The notes: a model not told the origin generated them from the sequence alone. DNA of 64,000 bases from Cloacimonetes bacterium UBA5284 (GCA_002410505.1 DHSO01000023.1:1-64000), one strand, 5' to 3'. Positions 54,007 through 62,859 are shown, numbered from the stretch's first letter. Translations and numbers: made by a program.

Positions 54007-54971
54007 ATGAAGAAATCAATTATGTTAATGCTTGTGCTTAGTACTTTTCTAAGCCTAGTCTTTGCTGAAAGCATAGTATTTAACGACACCGTGGTTCTGC
54101 CAATAATGTTCCGGATGGATTGATCCCACCGGTAAACAACGGTCTTTTTGTGGCTTCGGACAGCTTTGTAATCCAGCTGATCGGTGCCGGACCATGGACC
54201 ATCACAATTCAAAGTAATGCGCCTTGGATAGCCTATTATCAGGGTGGAGCATGGCATGCTCATGAACCCGTTGGCGGCATATTCTCGTTTGTGATCGAGG
54301 CTGCAAAAGATCTGGATTTGCCGATCATTCTGGGTGATCTTGATCCTACTTTGCCGGTAGAACTTTCCAGCTTTACCGCAGTTCTCACCGCGGATTTGCA
54401 GGTGAATATCGCCTGGATTGTGGAAACCGAGACTGATCATTCCGGATACAATGTTCTGCGTAACGAAACAGATGTTTTGGCTTCTGCTCTCCGTATCAAT
54501 TCAAACCTGTTGGATGAAGGCAGCCTGAACGGGACGCAGATAAGCTATCAATTCCTGGATGATGAGGTACTGAGGGGAGCCACTTATTATTACTGGCTGG
54601 AAAGTGTGGCCTTGAATGGCGAAAGCGAACACTTCGGTCCGCTGAAAGTCACCATCAAGGCAGATGGCGAGGATCCTATTCCTGAAATTCCGCTGGAAAC
54701 CAAGCTCTTCTCAGCTTTCCCGAATCCCTTCAACCCCAATACCAATCTGCGTTATAGCATGAAAGAAGCCGGAGAAGCGCGCATAGATATCTTCAATGTA
54801 AAAGGTCAGCTCTTGAAGACCTTCAAGCAAAACCATGAGCAAGCCGGATACTATCAGGTGAGCTGGGATGGCAGAGATGTGAATGGCCATCAGGTAAGCA
54901 CCGGTGTGTATTTCTACCGGATGAGCAGCGGCAAATACAGCCACACCAAAAAGATGGTACTATCGAAGTAA
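54007..54971 (+). pseudogene. secreted protein with C-terminal sorting domain, split by a frameshift
   Basis: The ATG at 54007 (AGGAG upstream) starts a clean signal peptide, MKKSIMLMLVLSTFLSLVFA, then ESIVFNDTVVLP... and stops at TGA 54121. The natural continuation NNVPDGLIPPVNNGLFVASDS is in another frame from about 54100 and stays open to 54971. The long part has a PVELSSFTAVLTADLQVNIAW domain and a sorting domain (AFPNPFNPNTNLRY, NVKGQLLKTF, STGVYFYRM, ending KMVLSK). The frame change lies between about 54085 and 54105, with no slippery run. Either a pseudogene or a sequencing error; restart at TTG 54120 would lack an export signal. Confidence 0.75.
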
Positions 54972-54986
54972 AACTGCAATAACATA

Positions 54987-55012
54987 AAAGCCCCCGGCGC
55001 CGGGGGCTTTTT
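54987..55012. terminator. bidirectional intrinsic terminator
   Basis: AAAGCCCCC and GGGGGCTTT flank GGCGCC, giving a near-perfect GC-rich stem with A and T runs on the two sides. Lies between the convergent secreted-protein gene and the DUF3795 gene. Confidence 0.88.
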
Positions 55013-55035
55013 CATTGCAAATTTGGATCGAGCTG

Positions 55036-55377
55036 CTATGGCTTCGTGGTCTTTATACTCTTCAGGTTGTTCAGTGATACCGAACCTTCTTTCCAGATAA
55101 ATGCTCCTTTCCTGCATGGGAAATCGGGGCATTCAGCGCAGGTGTCGAAGCCACGCGTTATCGCGCAATTGCGTATCTCACAAATAGCACAGAAAGATAT
55201 CTGGCGACCGCTGGACCGGCACCCGTCGCAGAGCAGCTCATCGATGCTGATGTCTTTGCCAAATTGCTCCCGGTAATTTGCCTGATGGCGCGTTAATACT
55301 TCCATATCCATGCTTTGGGTTGCCTTATAGGCTTCACACTCTTCGCAGATAAATCCGCAGGCTGAAAACTGACTCAT
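55036..55377 (-). CDS. DUF3795-type cysteine-rich protein
   Basis: 113 residues. Cysteines are arranged as CGFICEECEAYKAT (7-20), LCDGCRSSG, FCAICEIRNCA and TCAECPDFPC, the pattern of DUF3795 proteins, which probably bind zinc or an iron-sulfur cluster. Cytoplasmic, function unknown. The C-terminal 25 residues lack cysteines. Shares a terminator with the convergent secreted-protein gene. Confidence 0.82.
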   Translation of the reverse strand: MSQFSACGFICEECEAYKATQSMDMEVLTRHQANYREQFGKDISIDELLCDGCRSSGRQISFCAICEIRNCAITRGFDTCAECPDFPCRKGAFIWKEGSVSLNNLKSIKTTKP

Positions 55378-55655
55378 AGTTATCTCCTTTTCAAAGGACG
55401 AATAAATATCTGTGCCGATAATCCGTCAACAACAGAATCGCTTCAAAATTCATAGGCTTGTGTTTATGGGTTTTTTGAGGTCTGGGCGGCTTGAGGGGCT
55501 TGAAATACCATTGTTTCAAGTGAAGCGATACCACAAGCGTTGTGCTTGCGCTGCAATACAGAAGCAGCCCAGACGTAACGAAAGACCTGCCGGATACCTT
55601 ATTAGAAATTGCCCGGCGAAAATAGGGGGGAATGCCAAACAAAATTGAAACTTGA
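55378..55655. other. gene-free stretch before the histidine kinase
   Basis: About 280 bases between the DUF3795 gene and the kinase promoter. The ORFs that cross it on both strands have no signal peptide, ribosome site or recognisable motif. Nothing else seen. Confidence 0.5.
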
Positions 55656-55679
55656 CAATATCTGAAAGCAAGATATTGT
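55652..55679 (+). promoter_or_regulatory. promoter with overlapping inverted repeat before the histidine kinase
   Basis: TTGACA at 55652-55657, 16-base spacer, TATTGT at 55674-55679. Exact 8-base arms CAATATCT (55656-55663) and AGATATTG (55671-55678) lie inside it, 7 bases apart, covering the space between the boxes. The -10 ends 8 bases before the ATG at 55688. Confidence 0.5.
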
Positions 55680-55687
55680 GAATCCTT

Positions 55688-56863
55688 ATGCAGAAGAATG
55701 AGAAATTGACGAATAAAACTGACGGAAAGTCGCGGCAAGCTTTGCTGAAACAAGAGATTAACCCGAAGTATCTGCCAAACCTGATGCACAATCTGCCGGG
55801 TATGGCATATCGTTGTATGAACGATTCCAAGTGGTCGATGCTCTTTATCTCGGAGGGAAGTGTGGATATAACCGGCTTTCATGCCCGGGATCTTTTGCAC
55901 AATGCCAAAGTAAGCTATGGAGAACTGATTTATCCGGCAGATCGGGAACTAGTGGTGAAGGCTGTGGCGGAAGCGGTATCTCGTAACACACAGTTTCAGG
56001 TGGAGTATCGTATCATAGACATCAACAATGAGATTCACTGGGTATGGGAACGCGGGAACGCGGTATATGATAAGCACCACAATCCGGTATACTTGGAAGG
56101 CTTTATTTCAGATATTACGGCGCGGCGTAAAGCGGAAGAAGATATGAAACTGGCTGCCAAGAATCTGGCGGAACTGAATGCCACAAAGGATCGTTTTTTC
56201 TCGCTTTTGGCGCATGACCTGCAGAATCCCGTGTACGCCATCATCTCGCTATCGGAATTTGTAGCCGAAAACTTCAGTAATTTTGGTCGAGCCGAGGTGG
56301 AAGACGCGCTGTTGCAAATGCATAACGCCGCCAGAGGTATCTATACTTTGCTGGAAAACCTTTTGGATTGGGCCAGATTGCAATCCGGTCAGATAGTATG
56401 CCAGAGGGAATTTGTGTCTTTGGTAAAAGCCGTGAATTACGCTCTTGATCACTATCGCAAGGCGGCTATGCAAAAGGGGATTGAGTTGGAATTTGTGTAT
56501 GAGCAGGACGCCATGGTTGAAACCGATTTGAAGTTGCTCTCTTCGATCTTGCGCAACCTAATCTCCAATGGCATAAAATATTCCTATCCCAAAAGCAAGG
56601 TTAGTGTGCGCATGCAGAAGCAGCCGGATTGGATTGAACTGTGCGTGGTGGATCGCGGACTGGGCATATCCCGGCGTCATTTGCCCAAGCTCTTCAAGCT
56701 GGATAACGATTTACATCAGTATGGCACCGCCAATGAATCCGGCAGTGGCTTGGGTTTGATCCTGGTGGAAAACTTTGCCCGCCTGATGGGGGCGGAAGTG
56801 AGTGTGGAAAGTAAATTAAACAACGGCAGCAAGTTTTACCTCCGAATCCCGGGGAAAATTTGA
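55688..56863 (+). CDS. cytoplasmic PAS-domain sensor histidine kinase
   Basis: 391 residues, no membrane helices. PAS domain about 35-147 (MLFISEGSVDITGFHARDLL ... GFISDITARRKAEE), HisKA with the phosphorylated H176 in FFSLLAHDLQNPVYAI, and HATPase with N-box NLISNGIKYSYP, G1 VVDRGLGIS and G2 GSGLGLILVENFA. There is no receiver domain and no response regulator in the window, so its partner lies elsewhere. No ribosome site precedes the ATG. Signal unknown. Confidence 0.92.
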   Translation: MQKNEKLTNKTDGKSRQALLKQEINPKYLPNLMHNLPGMAYRCMNDSKWSMLFISEGSVDITGFHARDLLHNAKVSYGELIYPADRELVVKAVAEAVSRNTQFQVEYRIIDINNEIHWVWERGNAVYDKHHNPVYLEGFISDITARRKAEEDMKLAAKNLAELNATKDRFFSLLAHDLQNPVYAIISLSEFVAENFSNFGRAEVEDALLQMHNAARGIYTLLENLLDWARLQSGQIVCQREFVSLVKAVNYALDHYRKAAMQKGIELEFVYEQDAMVETDLKLLSSILRNLISNGIKYSYPKSKVSVRMQKQPDWIELCVVDRGLGISRRHLPKLFKLDNDLHQYGTANESGSGLGLILVENFARLMGAEVSVESKLNNGSKFYLRIPGKI

Positions 56864-56898
56864 TTGACGCTAAGGCAGGGTTCAAAAACAATGTCCCT

Positions 56899-56904
56899 TA
56901 TAAT
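56899..56904 (+). promoter_or_regulatory. isolated consensus -10 element before the PTS EIIA gene
   Basis: TATAAT 17 bases before the ATG at 56921, with no clear -35 at 16-18 bases upstream. It may be an extended or activator-dependent promoter; the gene could also be read through from the kinase. Confidence 0.3.
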
Positions 56905-56920
56905 GAAACCATGGTAGGAT

Positions 56921-57394
56921 ATGAACGCTTTATTCAAACCAGAATTAGTGCGCATCGTGGATGCGTTTAAAAGCAAGAGTGACTGTCTGGATTATATGGC
57001 AGAACTATTGTCGGACAGTGGTTGCCTCAGCTTTCCGGATCGCTATCTGGCGGCGGTAAAAGGCCGCGAAGAGATAATGAGTACAGGAATCGGTAGAGGA
57101 ATCGCCATTCCTCATGCCAGAGATCTCACGGTTGAATGCCTGAGAATAGCCGTATGCAAGATTTCTGACGCGTTGGATTTTAAATCTGTGGATAGCGAGC
57201 CGGTCAATCTGGTATTTATGATCGCGGTTCCACAAAACTCCAATCAGGAGTATATGCGAATCCTGCGCAATTTGTCCGAATATTTGCGCAAGGAAGAGAA
57301 TCGTGCTACACTGCTGGGAGCAAGTTCAGATCTGGAGTTATATAATTATGTACATGAAATTGAAGATATCATTATCGCTTCTCTTGCTCATTAG
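56921..57394 (+). CDS. PTS EIIA domain protein (PtsN/fructose type)
   Basis: 157 residues. The phosphorylated histidine is H65 in GRGIAIPHARDLTVE, and MSTGIGRG before it is the family's hallmark; the C-terminal LRNLSEYLRKEENR matches EIIA-Ntr. A stand-alone EIIA with no sugar permease nearby points to a regulatory rather than transport role. Just after the histidine kinase. Its 3' end overlaps the next gene's start by 47 bases. Confidence 0.9.
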   Translation: MNALFKPELVRIVDAFKSKSDCLDYMAELLSDSGCLSFPDRYLAAVKGREEIMSTGIGRGIAIPHARDLTVECLRIAVCKISDALDFKSVDSEPVNLVFMIAVPQNSNQEYMRILRNLSEYLRKEENRATLLGASSDLELYNYVHEIEDIIIASLAH

Positions 57395-58307
57395 TCTCGT
57401 GCCGTTGGCGGCACAGAGTGAGGACGCGGGCAGCACAGGTTTTGACACTCTGAAGCTGATCTACTCTGCGCGCACAACCGCGATGGCCGGTGCCGGGCTG
57501 GGTCTGGCCGCAAATCAGGAAGCGCAGAACTTAAATCCCGCAGCTATACTGCGGGTTCCAGATCATGGGATCAGTACCACTTTTATGGATCACCTGGTAG
57601 GAAGTGCCGGGGGAGCCTTTCACTATGTGTATCCCAAAAATATGTATGAAGCCTATGGTGCCAGCCTTAGTTACTGGAATAGCGGTCAGATGGACCGCAC
57701 CGAGATCAGTTCTTCCGGAGATCTCATCGAAACCGGGGAAAGCTTTGGCGCAAGCAGCATAGTTGCGGGAGTAAGCGGGGCCAGGTTCATCAGTCCGGCC
57801 TTGGACATCGGTGGCAGCCTGAAGTTTATCTACGACAGTATCGACGGCAATTCCGCTTCGGCAGTAATGGCGGATCTGGGCGTGCTGCATCACACGGCAA
57901 ATCCCAATATAAAGGTGGGTCTGGCTATTCGGAATCTGGGATTTCAGAGCTCATATTACAGCGACAGCAAATACAAGGAGCATCTGCCGCTCAGTTACGG
58001 GGCGGGGATCTCGATCAAGCTGATGCCAAAGCTGGATACAGCTCTGGACATTGGTAAGGCCACGGGCGAGCAATTCACCCTGAAAGTGGGCCTTGATTAC
58101 GCTCTCAATTCCGCTTTTGCCCTGCGTGGCGGCTTTAAAAGCAATGCCGCGGATTACAACATGGGTGGGCTTGTCGGGGTCACCGGTGGAGGCAGCCTGG
58201 GCTTTGGCTGGAAATTCAGAAATTTCAACCTGGATTACGCCGTAGCGTCTTATGGAGATCTGGGAATCAGCAATCAACTGAGTCTGAGATACAATTTCGC
58301 AAACTGA
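57348..58307 (+). CDS. PorV/PorQ-family (UPF0164) outer-membrane protein
   Basis: 319 residues from ATG 57348, with GGAG 11 bases upstream (an ATG at 57354 is also possible). Signal peptide LKISLSLLLLISLVPLAAQ, then GFDTLKLIYSARTTAMAGAGLGLAANQEAQNLNPAAI, the start typical of the PorV/PorQ and UPF0164 family, followed by strands of an outer-membrane beta-barrel and ending in RYNFAN with a terminal aromatic-containing strand. Related proteins help deliver sorting-domain proteins to the surface. It starts inside the PTS EIIA gene. Confidence 0.82.
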   Translation: MYMKLKISLSLLLLISLVPLAAQSEDAGSTGFDTLKLIYSARTTAMAGAGLGLAANQEAQNLNPAAILRVPDHGISTTFMDHLVGSAGGAFHYVYPKNMYEAYGASLSYWNSGQMDRTEISSSGDLIETGESFGASSIVAGVSGARFISPALDIGGSLKFIYDSIDGNSASAVMADLGVLHHTANPNIKVGLAIRNLGFQSSYYSDSKYKEHLPLSYGAGISIKLMPKLDTALDIGKATGEQFTLKVGLDYALNSAFALRGGFKSNAADYNMGGLVGVTGGGSLGFGWKFRNFNLDYAVASYGDLGISNQLSLRYNFAN

Positions 58308-58321
58308 CATAAGGATGGATT

Positions 58322-60424
58322 TTGCACAGCTTTTTATTTGAACTGGGAATTGAAGAACTGCCGGACAATGTGATTGTGCCTGCCATCAACAGCATCAGGG
58401 CATCTTTTGAAAAAATGCTTGCAGAGCAGAACCTGAGTTCCGCGGAGATCCGCATCGGCTCCACACCGCGCCGATTGGCAATCTCTTGCACAAAGCTCCC
58501 CACAAAACAAGCGGACATAGAGATATGCAAGACGGGGCCATCCGTAAATATCGCTTACGACGCAAGTGGGGAACTTTCAAAAGCCGGAATGGGATTTGTG
58601 CGAAAGAGCGGGGCTGCTGAGACTGATGTCTATATCCAAAAAACTGAAAAAGGCGAATTCATCGCGGTTCGGTTTGTCCAAAACGGTAGAGAGAGTCGGG
58701 ACATCTTGAGGGATTGGATTCCGGAAGCTATATCCCAGATTCCTCTGCCCAAAAAGATGATCTGGAAAAGCAAGAACCTGGCATTTTCCCGCCCTATCCG
58801 CTGGATTGTGGCTATGTGGGACACTCAGGTTTTAGACTTGGACATTTTGGGCATCAGAGCCGGCAGAATCAGCTATGGGAACCGCTATCTGGGGCTGGAA
58901 TCTAGCATCGAAATAGCAATCGCGACCGATTATGAGGAAGCTCTGGCACAGAACCGCGTGATCGTGGATAGAGACAAAAGACGCGGGATGATCCTGGATC
59001 AATTCTCCGCTTTGTTCAACGACGGAACTTTCACCGTGAAGCAAGATGAGCGCTTGCTGGATACGGTATGCAATCTGGTGGAGCATCCCTGCGCGGTGGT
59101 GGCGGAATTTGATTCCTCCTTTTTGAAACTTCCGGAAAAAATCATCACTTCCACGATCAGCCAAAATCAAAAATACTTTTCAGTGTATGACAGCGATGGA
59201 AATCTGAGCAACAAGTTTGTCTTTGTCTCCAATGGAGATCCCCGGCATAGCGACATCATCAAAGCAGGCAATCAAAAGGTTGTAGCCGCCAGGTTGGAAG
59301 ATGCTCTGTGGTTTTTCCAGGAAGATTGCAAGCGTGGTCTGGATGCCTTTGTGCCCCATCTGAAGGATGTGGTATTTCAATCCAGTTTGGGTACTATGGC
59401 GGACAAAACCGAGCGCATTCTGGCAATCTGCGATTATCTGTGTCGGGAATTGGGTTTTGACGATATGCAGAAGCATAGGGCTCTAAGAACTGCACAGCTA
59501 TGTAAGGCCGATCTGATGAGCTTGATGCTGGGAGAAAAAGAATTTGCCAAACTTCAAGGCTATATGGGTATGCAATATGCCCTGGCCGCGGGTGAAGATC
59601 CCGAAGTAGCTCAGGCTATCTATGAACATTACATGCCCAGAGGGAGCAACGATGGTCTGCCCGAAAGCATAAGCGGTGCCTTGTGCGCTGTGGCAGACAA
59701 GCTGGATAGCGTCTGTGGCATTATCGGGGTAGGGCAAATGCCCACCGGAAGTGCCGATCCTTTTGCCTTGCGCAGAGCGGCGGGAGGCTTGGTGCAGATT
59801 GTAGCCGATCGGGCTTGGGATATCGATCTGCAACGCTTGATTGATTATGCTTTTGAGATTCTGGCTTCGAGTGAAGTGAAGTTGGTGGATAAAGGCCGGG
59901 ACAAGGTAAAAAGTTTCTGTGCTCAGCGGGTAAACTGGCTGCTGAAGGAAATGGGTATATCCTATGACATCGTAGCCAGTGTAAGCTATGCGGGATTTTC
60001 TCGCTTGACCCACCTGATCGCCAAAGCCCGGGCGCTGGAAGAATTGAGACAAGACGATAGATTCATAAAACTGGTGATAGGTTATAAACGCGTATCAAAC
60101 ATTATTGAGGGCGAAGCAAAGCCTGACTTGGTAGACCCGGCACTTTTTGAGAGCGATGCAGAGCGCGAGCTTTATGAAGGGCTGAGTGTCTTAAGCGAAC
60201 AAATCGGAGCAGCTCTGGAGCGTTTTGACTATCCAGGCGCTCTGTTAATATTGGTGGAATTTGGCACCAACATCGACAATTTCTTCGATAATGTATTGGT
60301 GAATTGCGATGAACCCAATTTAAAACAAAACCGACACAGCCTCTTGTCCGCGATCAGGGCGGAATTTATAAAAGTGGCAGATTTATCACAAATCGTAGTA
60401 GAATCAAATGGAACCGGAGAATAA
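58322..60424 (+). CDS. glyS: glycine--tRNA ligase beta subunit
   Basis: 700 residues, starting at TTG 58322 with AAGGA upstream; the N-terminus HSFLFELGIEELPDN is typical. Other blocks are GPSVNIAYD, RPIRWIVAMW, FVSNGDPRHSDIIKAGNQKVVAARLEDALWFFQED and the C-terminal DALR-like tRNA-binding region. Needed with GlyQ for glycyl-tRNA; its partner is at 17538-18392. The stop abuts the pta start. Confidence 0.96.
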   Translation: MHSFLFELGIEELPDNVIVPAINSIRASFEKMLAEQNLSSAEIRIGSTPRRLAISCTKLPTKQADIEICKTGPSVNIAYDASGELSKAGMGFVRKSGAAETDVYIQKTEKGEFIAVRFVQNGRESRDILRDWIPEAISQIPLPKKMIWKSKNLAFSRPIRWIVAMWDTQVLDLDILGIRAGRISYGNRYLGLESSIEIAIATDYEEALAQNRVIVDRDKRRGMILDQFSALFNDGTFTVKQDERLLDTVCNLVEHPCAVVAEFDSSFLKLPEKIITSTISQNQKYFSVYDSDGNLSNKFVFVSNGDPRHSDIIKAGNQKVVAARLEDALWFFQEDCKRGLDAFVPHLKDVVFQSSLGTMADKTERILAICDYLCRELGFDDMQKHRALRTAQLCKADLMSLMLGEKEFAKLQGYMGMQYALAAGEDPEVAQAIYEHYMPRGSNDGLPESISGALCAVADKLDSVCGIIGVGQMPTGSADPFALRRAAGGLVQIVADRAWDIDLQRLIDYAFEILASSEVKLVDKGRDKVKSFCAQRVNWLLKEMGISYDIVASVSYAGFSRLTHLIAKARALEELRQDDRFIKLVIGYKRVSNIIEGEAKPDLVDPALFESDAERELYEGLSVLSEQIGAALERFDYPGALLILVEFGTNIDNFFDNVLVNCDEPNLKQNRHSLLSAIRAEFIKVADLSQIVVESNGTGE

Positions 60425-61411
60425 ATGCACATCTTGGAAACTCTTAGAAACAGAGCTGCCGCAATCGGCGGAAGCATAGTATTACCCGAATCTGAGGACA
60501 AAAGAACCCTGGCCGCGGCAGCAAGCCTGGCCGGACAAAAGATAGCGAAGGTAATCCTGCTGGGTGAACGTGCCACAGTGATTAACCATGCGACCCAATT
60601 GGGAGTGGACATCTCACTTTGCGATATCATCAATCCTGCGCAAAGTACGGAACTGGAAGATTTTGCCGAAACCTTCTATTTACGCCGCAAAGAAAAGGGT
60701 CTGAGCAAGCAGGAAGCTTTGAAGATCATGCACAATTCGCTCTATTTTGGCGCGATGATGGTGAAAAAGGGTCTGGCCGGAGGTATGGTGGCCGGTGCTG
60801 CCAATACCACAGCAGATGTATTGCGAGCCGCTTTGCAAGTTGTGGGCGTGATGCCCGGGTTAAAGACAGTGTCCTCTACCTTTATCATGGTCTCTCCACG
60901 AGAAAATGATCCCACATATCTGTTTGCGGATTGCGCAGTGGTGCCAAACCCTGATTCCGAACAGCTGGCAGATATTGCCAGTTCCACCGCGCTCACCCGG
61001 CGCGCGATCCTGGGAGATGAGCCCTTTGTGGCCTTGCTCTCTTTCTCTACAAAAGGTAGTGCCGACCATGAATTGGTGGAAAAAGTGCGCGATGCCAAAG
61101 CAATATTGGATGCCCGCAAAGTAGATTTTGCCTATGATGGCGAACTGCAACTGGATGCAGCAATAGTAGAAAAAATAGCGGTATCCAAAGCTCCTGACAG
61201 CAATGTGGCAGGACATGCAAACACCCTGGTATTTCCGGATCTCCAAGCCGGAAACATCGGTTACAAGCTGGTACAGCGTTTAGGCGGCTATGAGGCCATC
61301 GGCCCCATCATTCAAGGCTTGGCGGCTCCGGTGTGCGACCTTTCCCGGGGCTGTTCCACCGAGGATATTGTAAATACTGCCATCCTCGTACTATTAATGA
61401 CAAAAAAATAA
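60425..61411 (+). CDS. pta: phosphate acetyltransferase
   Basis: 328 residues, the short form without N-terminal regulatory domains. Motifs include IVLPESEDKRTLAAA, AGGMVAGAANTTADVLRAALQ and GDEPFVALLSFSTKGSADHE plus VFPDLQAGNIGYKLVQRLGG. It swaps acetyl-CoA and acetyl phosphate in acetate formation, giving ATP with acetate kinase, whose gene is not in the window. Starts one base after glyS. Confidence 0.95.
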   Translation: MHILETLRNRAAAIGGSIVLPESEDKRTLAAAASLAGQKIAKVILLGERATVINHATQLGVDISLCDIINPAQSTELEDFAETFYLRRKEKGLSKQEALKIMHNSLYFGAMMVKKGLAGGMVAGAANTTADVLRAALQVVGVMPGLKTVSSTFIMVSPRENDPTYLFADCAVVPNPDSEQLADIASSTALTRRAILGDEPFVALLSFSTKGSADHELVEKVRDAKAILDARKVDFAYDGELQLDAAIVEKIAVSKAPDSNVAGHANTLVFPDLQAGNIGYKLVQRLGGYEAIGPIIQGLAAPVCDLSRGCSTEDIVNTAILVLLMTKK

Positions 61412-61429
61412 AAGATATAGGGGGAAACG

Positions 61430-62632
61430 ATGGCTATCAAGCTGTCCAACCGCACCAAATTGATCAAACCCTCGCCTACTTTGAGCTTATCTGCCAAAGC
61501 GACGCAGATGAGACAGGCCGGGATCGACGTTGTAAACTTCGGAGTGGGAGAACCGGATTTTAACACTCCGGAATACATCAAGGCTTCTGCTCATAAGGCT
61601 ATTGACGCAAACTTCACCCGCTATACTGCAAATGCCGGTATCATCGAACTGCGGGAGGCAGTGTGCGCTAAATTGAAACGAGATAACGGACTGGATTATT
61701 CGCCCAAGGACATATTGGTATCTCCAGGCGCCAAGGCGTCCATCCTGAACGTGCTGATCGCGGTTTGTGATACAGACGATCAGGTGCTGATTCCCGTACC
61801 CTACTGGGTAACCTATCCGTATCAAACCATGATGGCAGATGCGGTTCCGGTTTACATCCAGACCCAAGCCTCCGAAGGCTTCAAGATTCACCCCGAGGCC
61901 CTGAAGGAAGCGATAGAAGACAGTCCCTGTGCCAAAGTTCTGATTCTAAATTCACCCAGCAATCCCACCGGCGCCGTATACAGCCGCAAGGAACTGGAAG
62001 CAATAGCAGAGATCTGCATCCAAAACGATATCCTCGTTATCTCGGATGAGATCTACGAGAGATTGGTGTACGACGATGTGGAGCATGTCTCCATTGCATC
62101 TATCAGCCCGGAAGCAAAAGATCATACCGTGATCGTGAACGGAGTATCCAAAGCTTATGCCATGACCGGATGGAGACTGGGTTATGCCGCGGGGCCCTCG
62201 CACATCATCGGAGCAGCCGGCAGAGTGCAGGAACACACTACATCCTGCGTGAATTCCATTACTCAAAAAGCGTGTGTGACCGCCCTGAATGAAGAAGACG
62301 ATTCCATCGAAAACATGCGCAAGGAATTTTGGAAACGCAGAGATTATATGTATGATATGTTAATGAAGATTCCTCATGTCGTGTGCAAGAAGCCTCAAGG
62401 CGCTTTCTATATAATGCCGGATATCAGCTGGTATCTGGAAAACAACAATCTGGGCCTGAAGACCTCGGCCCAATTCTGCAACGCGCTTTTGGAAAAACAT
62501 CATGTGGCGATGGTGGACGGCGGCTCTTTTGGAGTGAAAGGAACCGTACGCTTCTCCTACGCAAACAGCATGGAAAACATTACCAAGGGCGTTAATCGCT
62601 TTATCTCATTTCTGCAGGAGATCAGTTCATGA
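61430..62632 (+). CDS. aspartate aminotransferase-family class I PLP enzyme
   Basis: 400 residues. N-terminal LIKPSPTLSLSAKATQMRQAGIDVVNFGVGEPDF, NSPSNPTGAVYS, the PLP lysine in VNGVSKAYAMTGWRLGY (about 237) and RFSYANSMENI at the C-terminus with the substrate-binding arginine. Most like the AspC/AlaA type aminotransferases of class I. Probably links amino-acid breakdown to keto acids. Starts 18 bases after pta with GGGGG upstream. Confidence 0.9.
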   Translation: MAIKLSNRTKLIKPSPTLSLSAKATQMRQAGIDVVNFGVGEPDFNTPEYIKASAHKAIDANFTRYTANAGIIELREAVCAKLKRDNGLDYSPKDILVSPGAKASILNVLIAVCDTDDQVLIPVPYWVTYPYQTMMADAVPVYIQTQASEGFKIHPEALKEAIEDSPCAKVLILNSPSNPTGAVYSRKELEAIAEICIQNDILVISDEIYERLVYDDVEHVSIASISPEAKDHTVIVNGVSKAYAMTGWRLGYAAGPSHIIGAAGRVQEHTTSCVNSITQKACVTALNEEDDSIENMRKEFWKRRDYMYDMLMKIPHVVCKKPQGAFYIMPDISWYLENNNLGLKTSAQFCNALLEKHHVAMVDGGSFGVKGTVRFSYANSMENITKGVNRFISFLQEISS

Positions 62633-62859
62633 GCGATCTGAACGATAAGATCGAAGAACGTTGGCGCAGCCGCCGCAAAAAAGGCTACAACTGGCCTCGT
62701 CTGATAGTGATGCTATTGATTTTGATAGCTTTGATCTATTCGATGAGCATGTTGAAGCGAATGGGCGGCAATCAAGGTATGATCATGAGCGCTGAACGTG
62801 ATTCTGTCGAAACCGGATCGGATATGCCGGAAGCCGGTGGTTCGGAGCAATCACCTTGA
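62629..62859 (+). CDS. small single-helix membrane protein
   Basis: 76 residues. A basic amphipathic start (EERWRSRRKKGYNW), one membrane helix (about 24-42, LIVMLLILIALIYSMSML), then an acidic, low-complexity tail. Its ATG overlaps the stop of the aminotransferase (ATGA). Unknown function; the charge pattern suggests the C-terminus faces the periplasm. Confidence 0.6.
   Translation: MSDLNDKIEERWRSRRKKGYNWPRLIVMLLILIALIYSMSMLKRMGGNQGMIMSAERDSVETGSDMPEAGGSEQSP

Noticed and set aside
54120..54971. TTG 54120 as the true start of the sorting-domain protein
   Set aside because: It would leave the protein without an export signal while a complete signal peptide lies just upstream in another frame.
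55391..55900. 169-residue minus-strand ORF overlapping the kinase gene start
   Set aside because: It is antisense to the PAS domain, and the kinase frame has clear conserved motifs.
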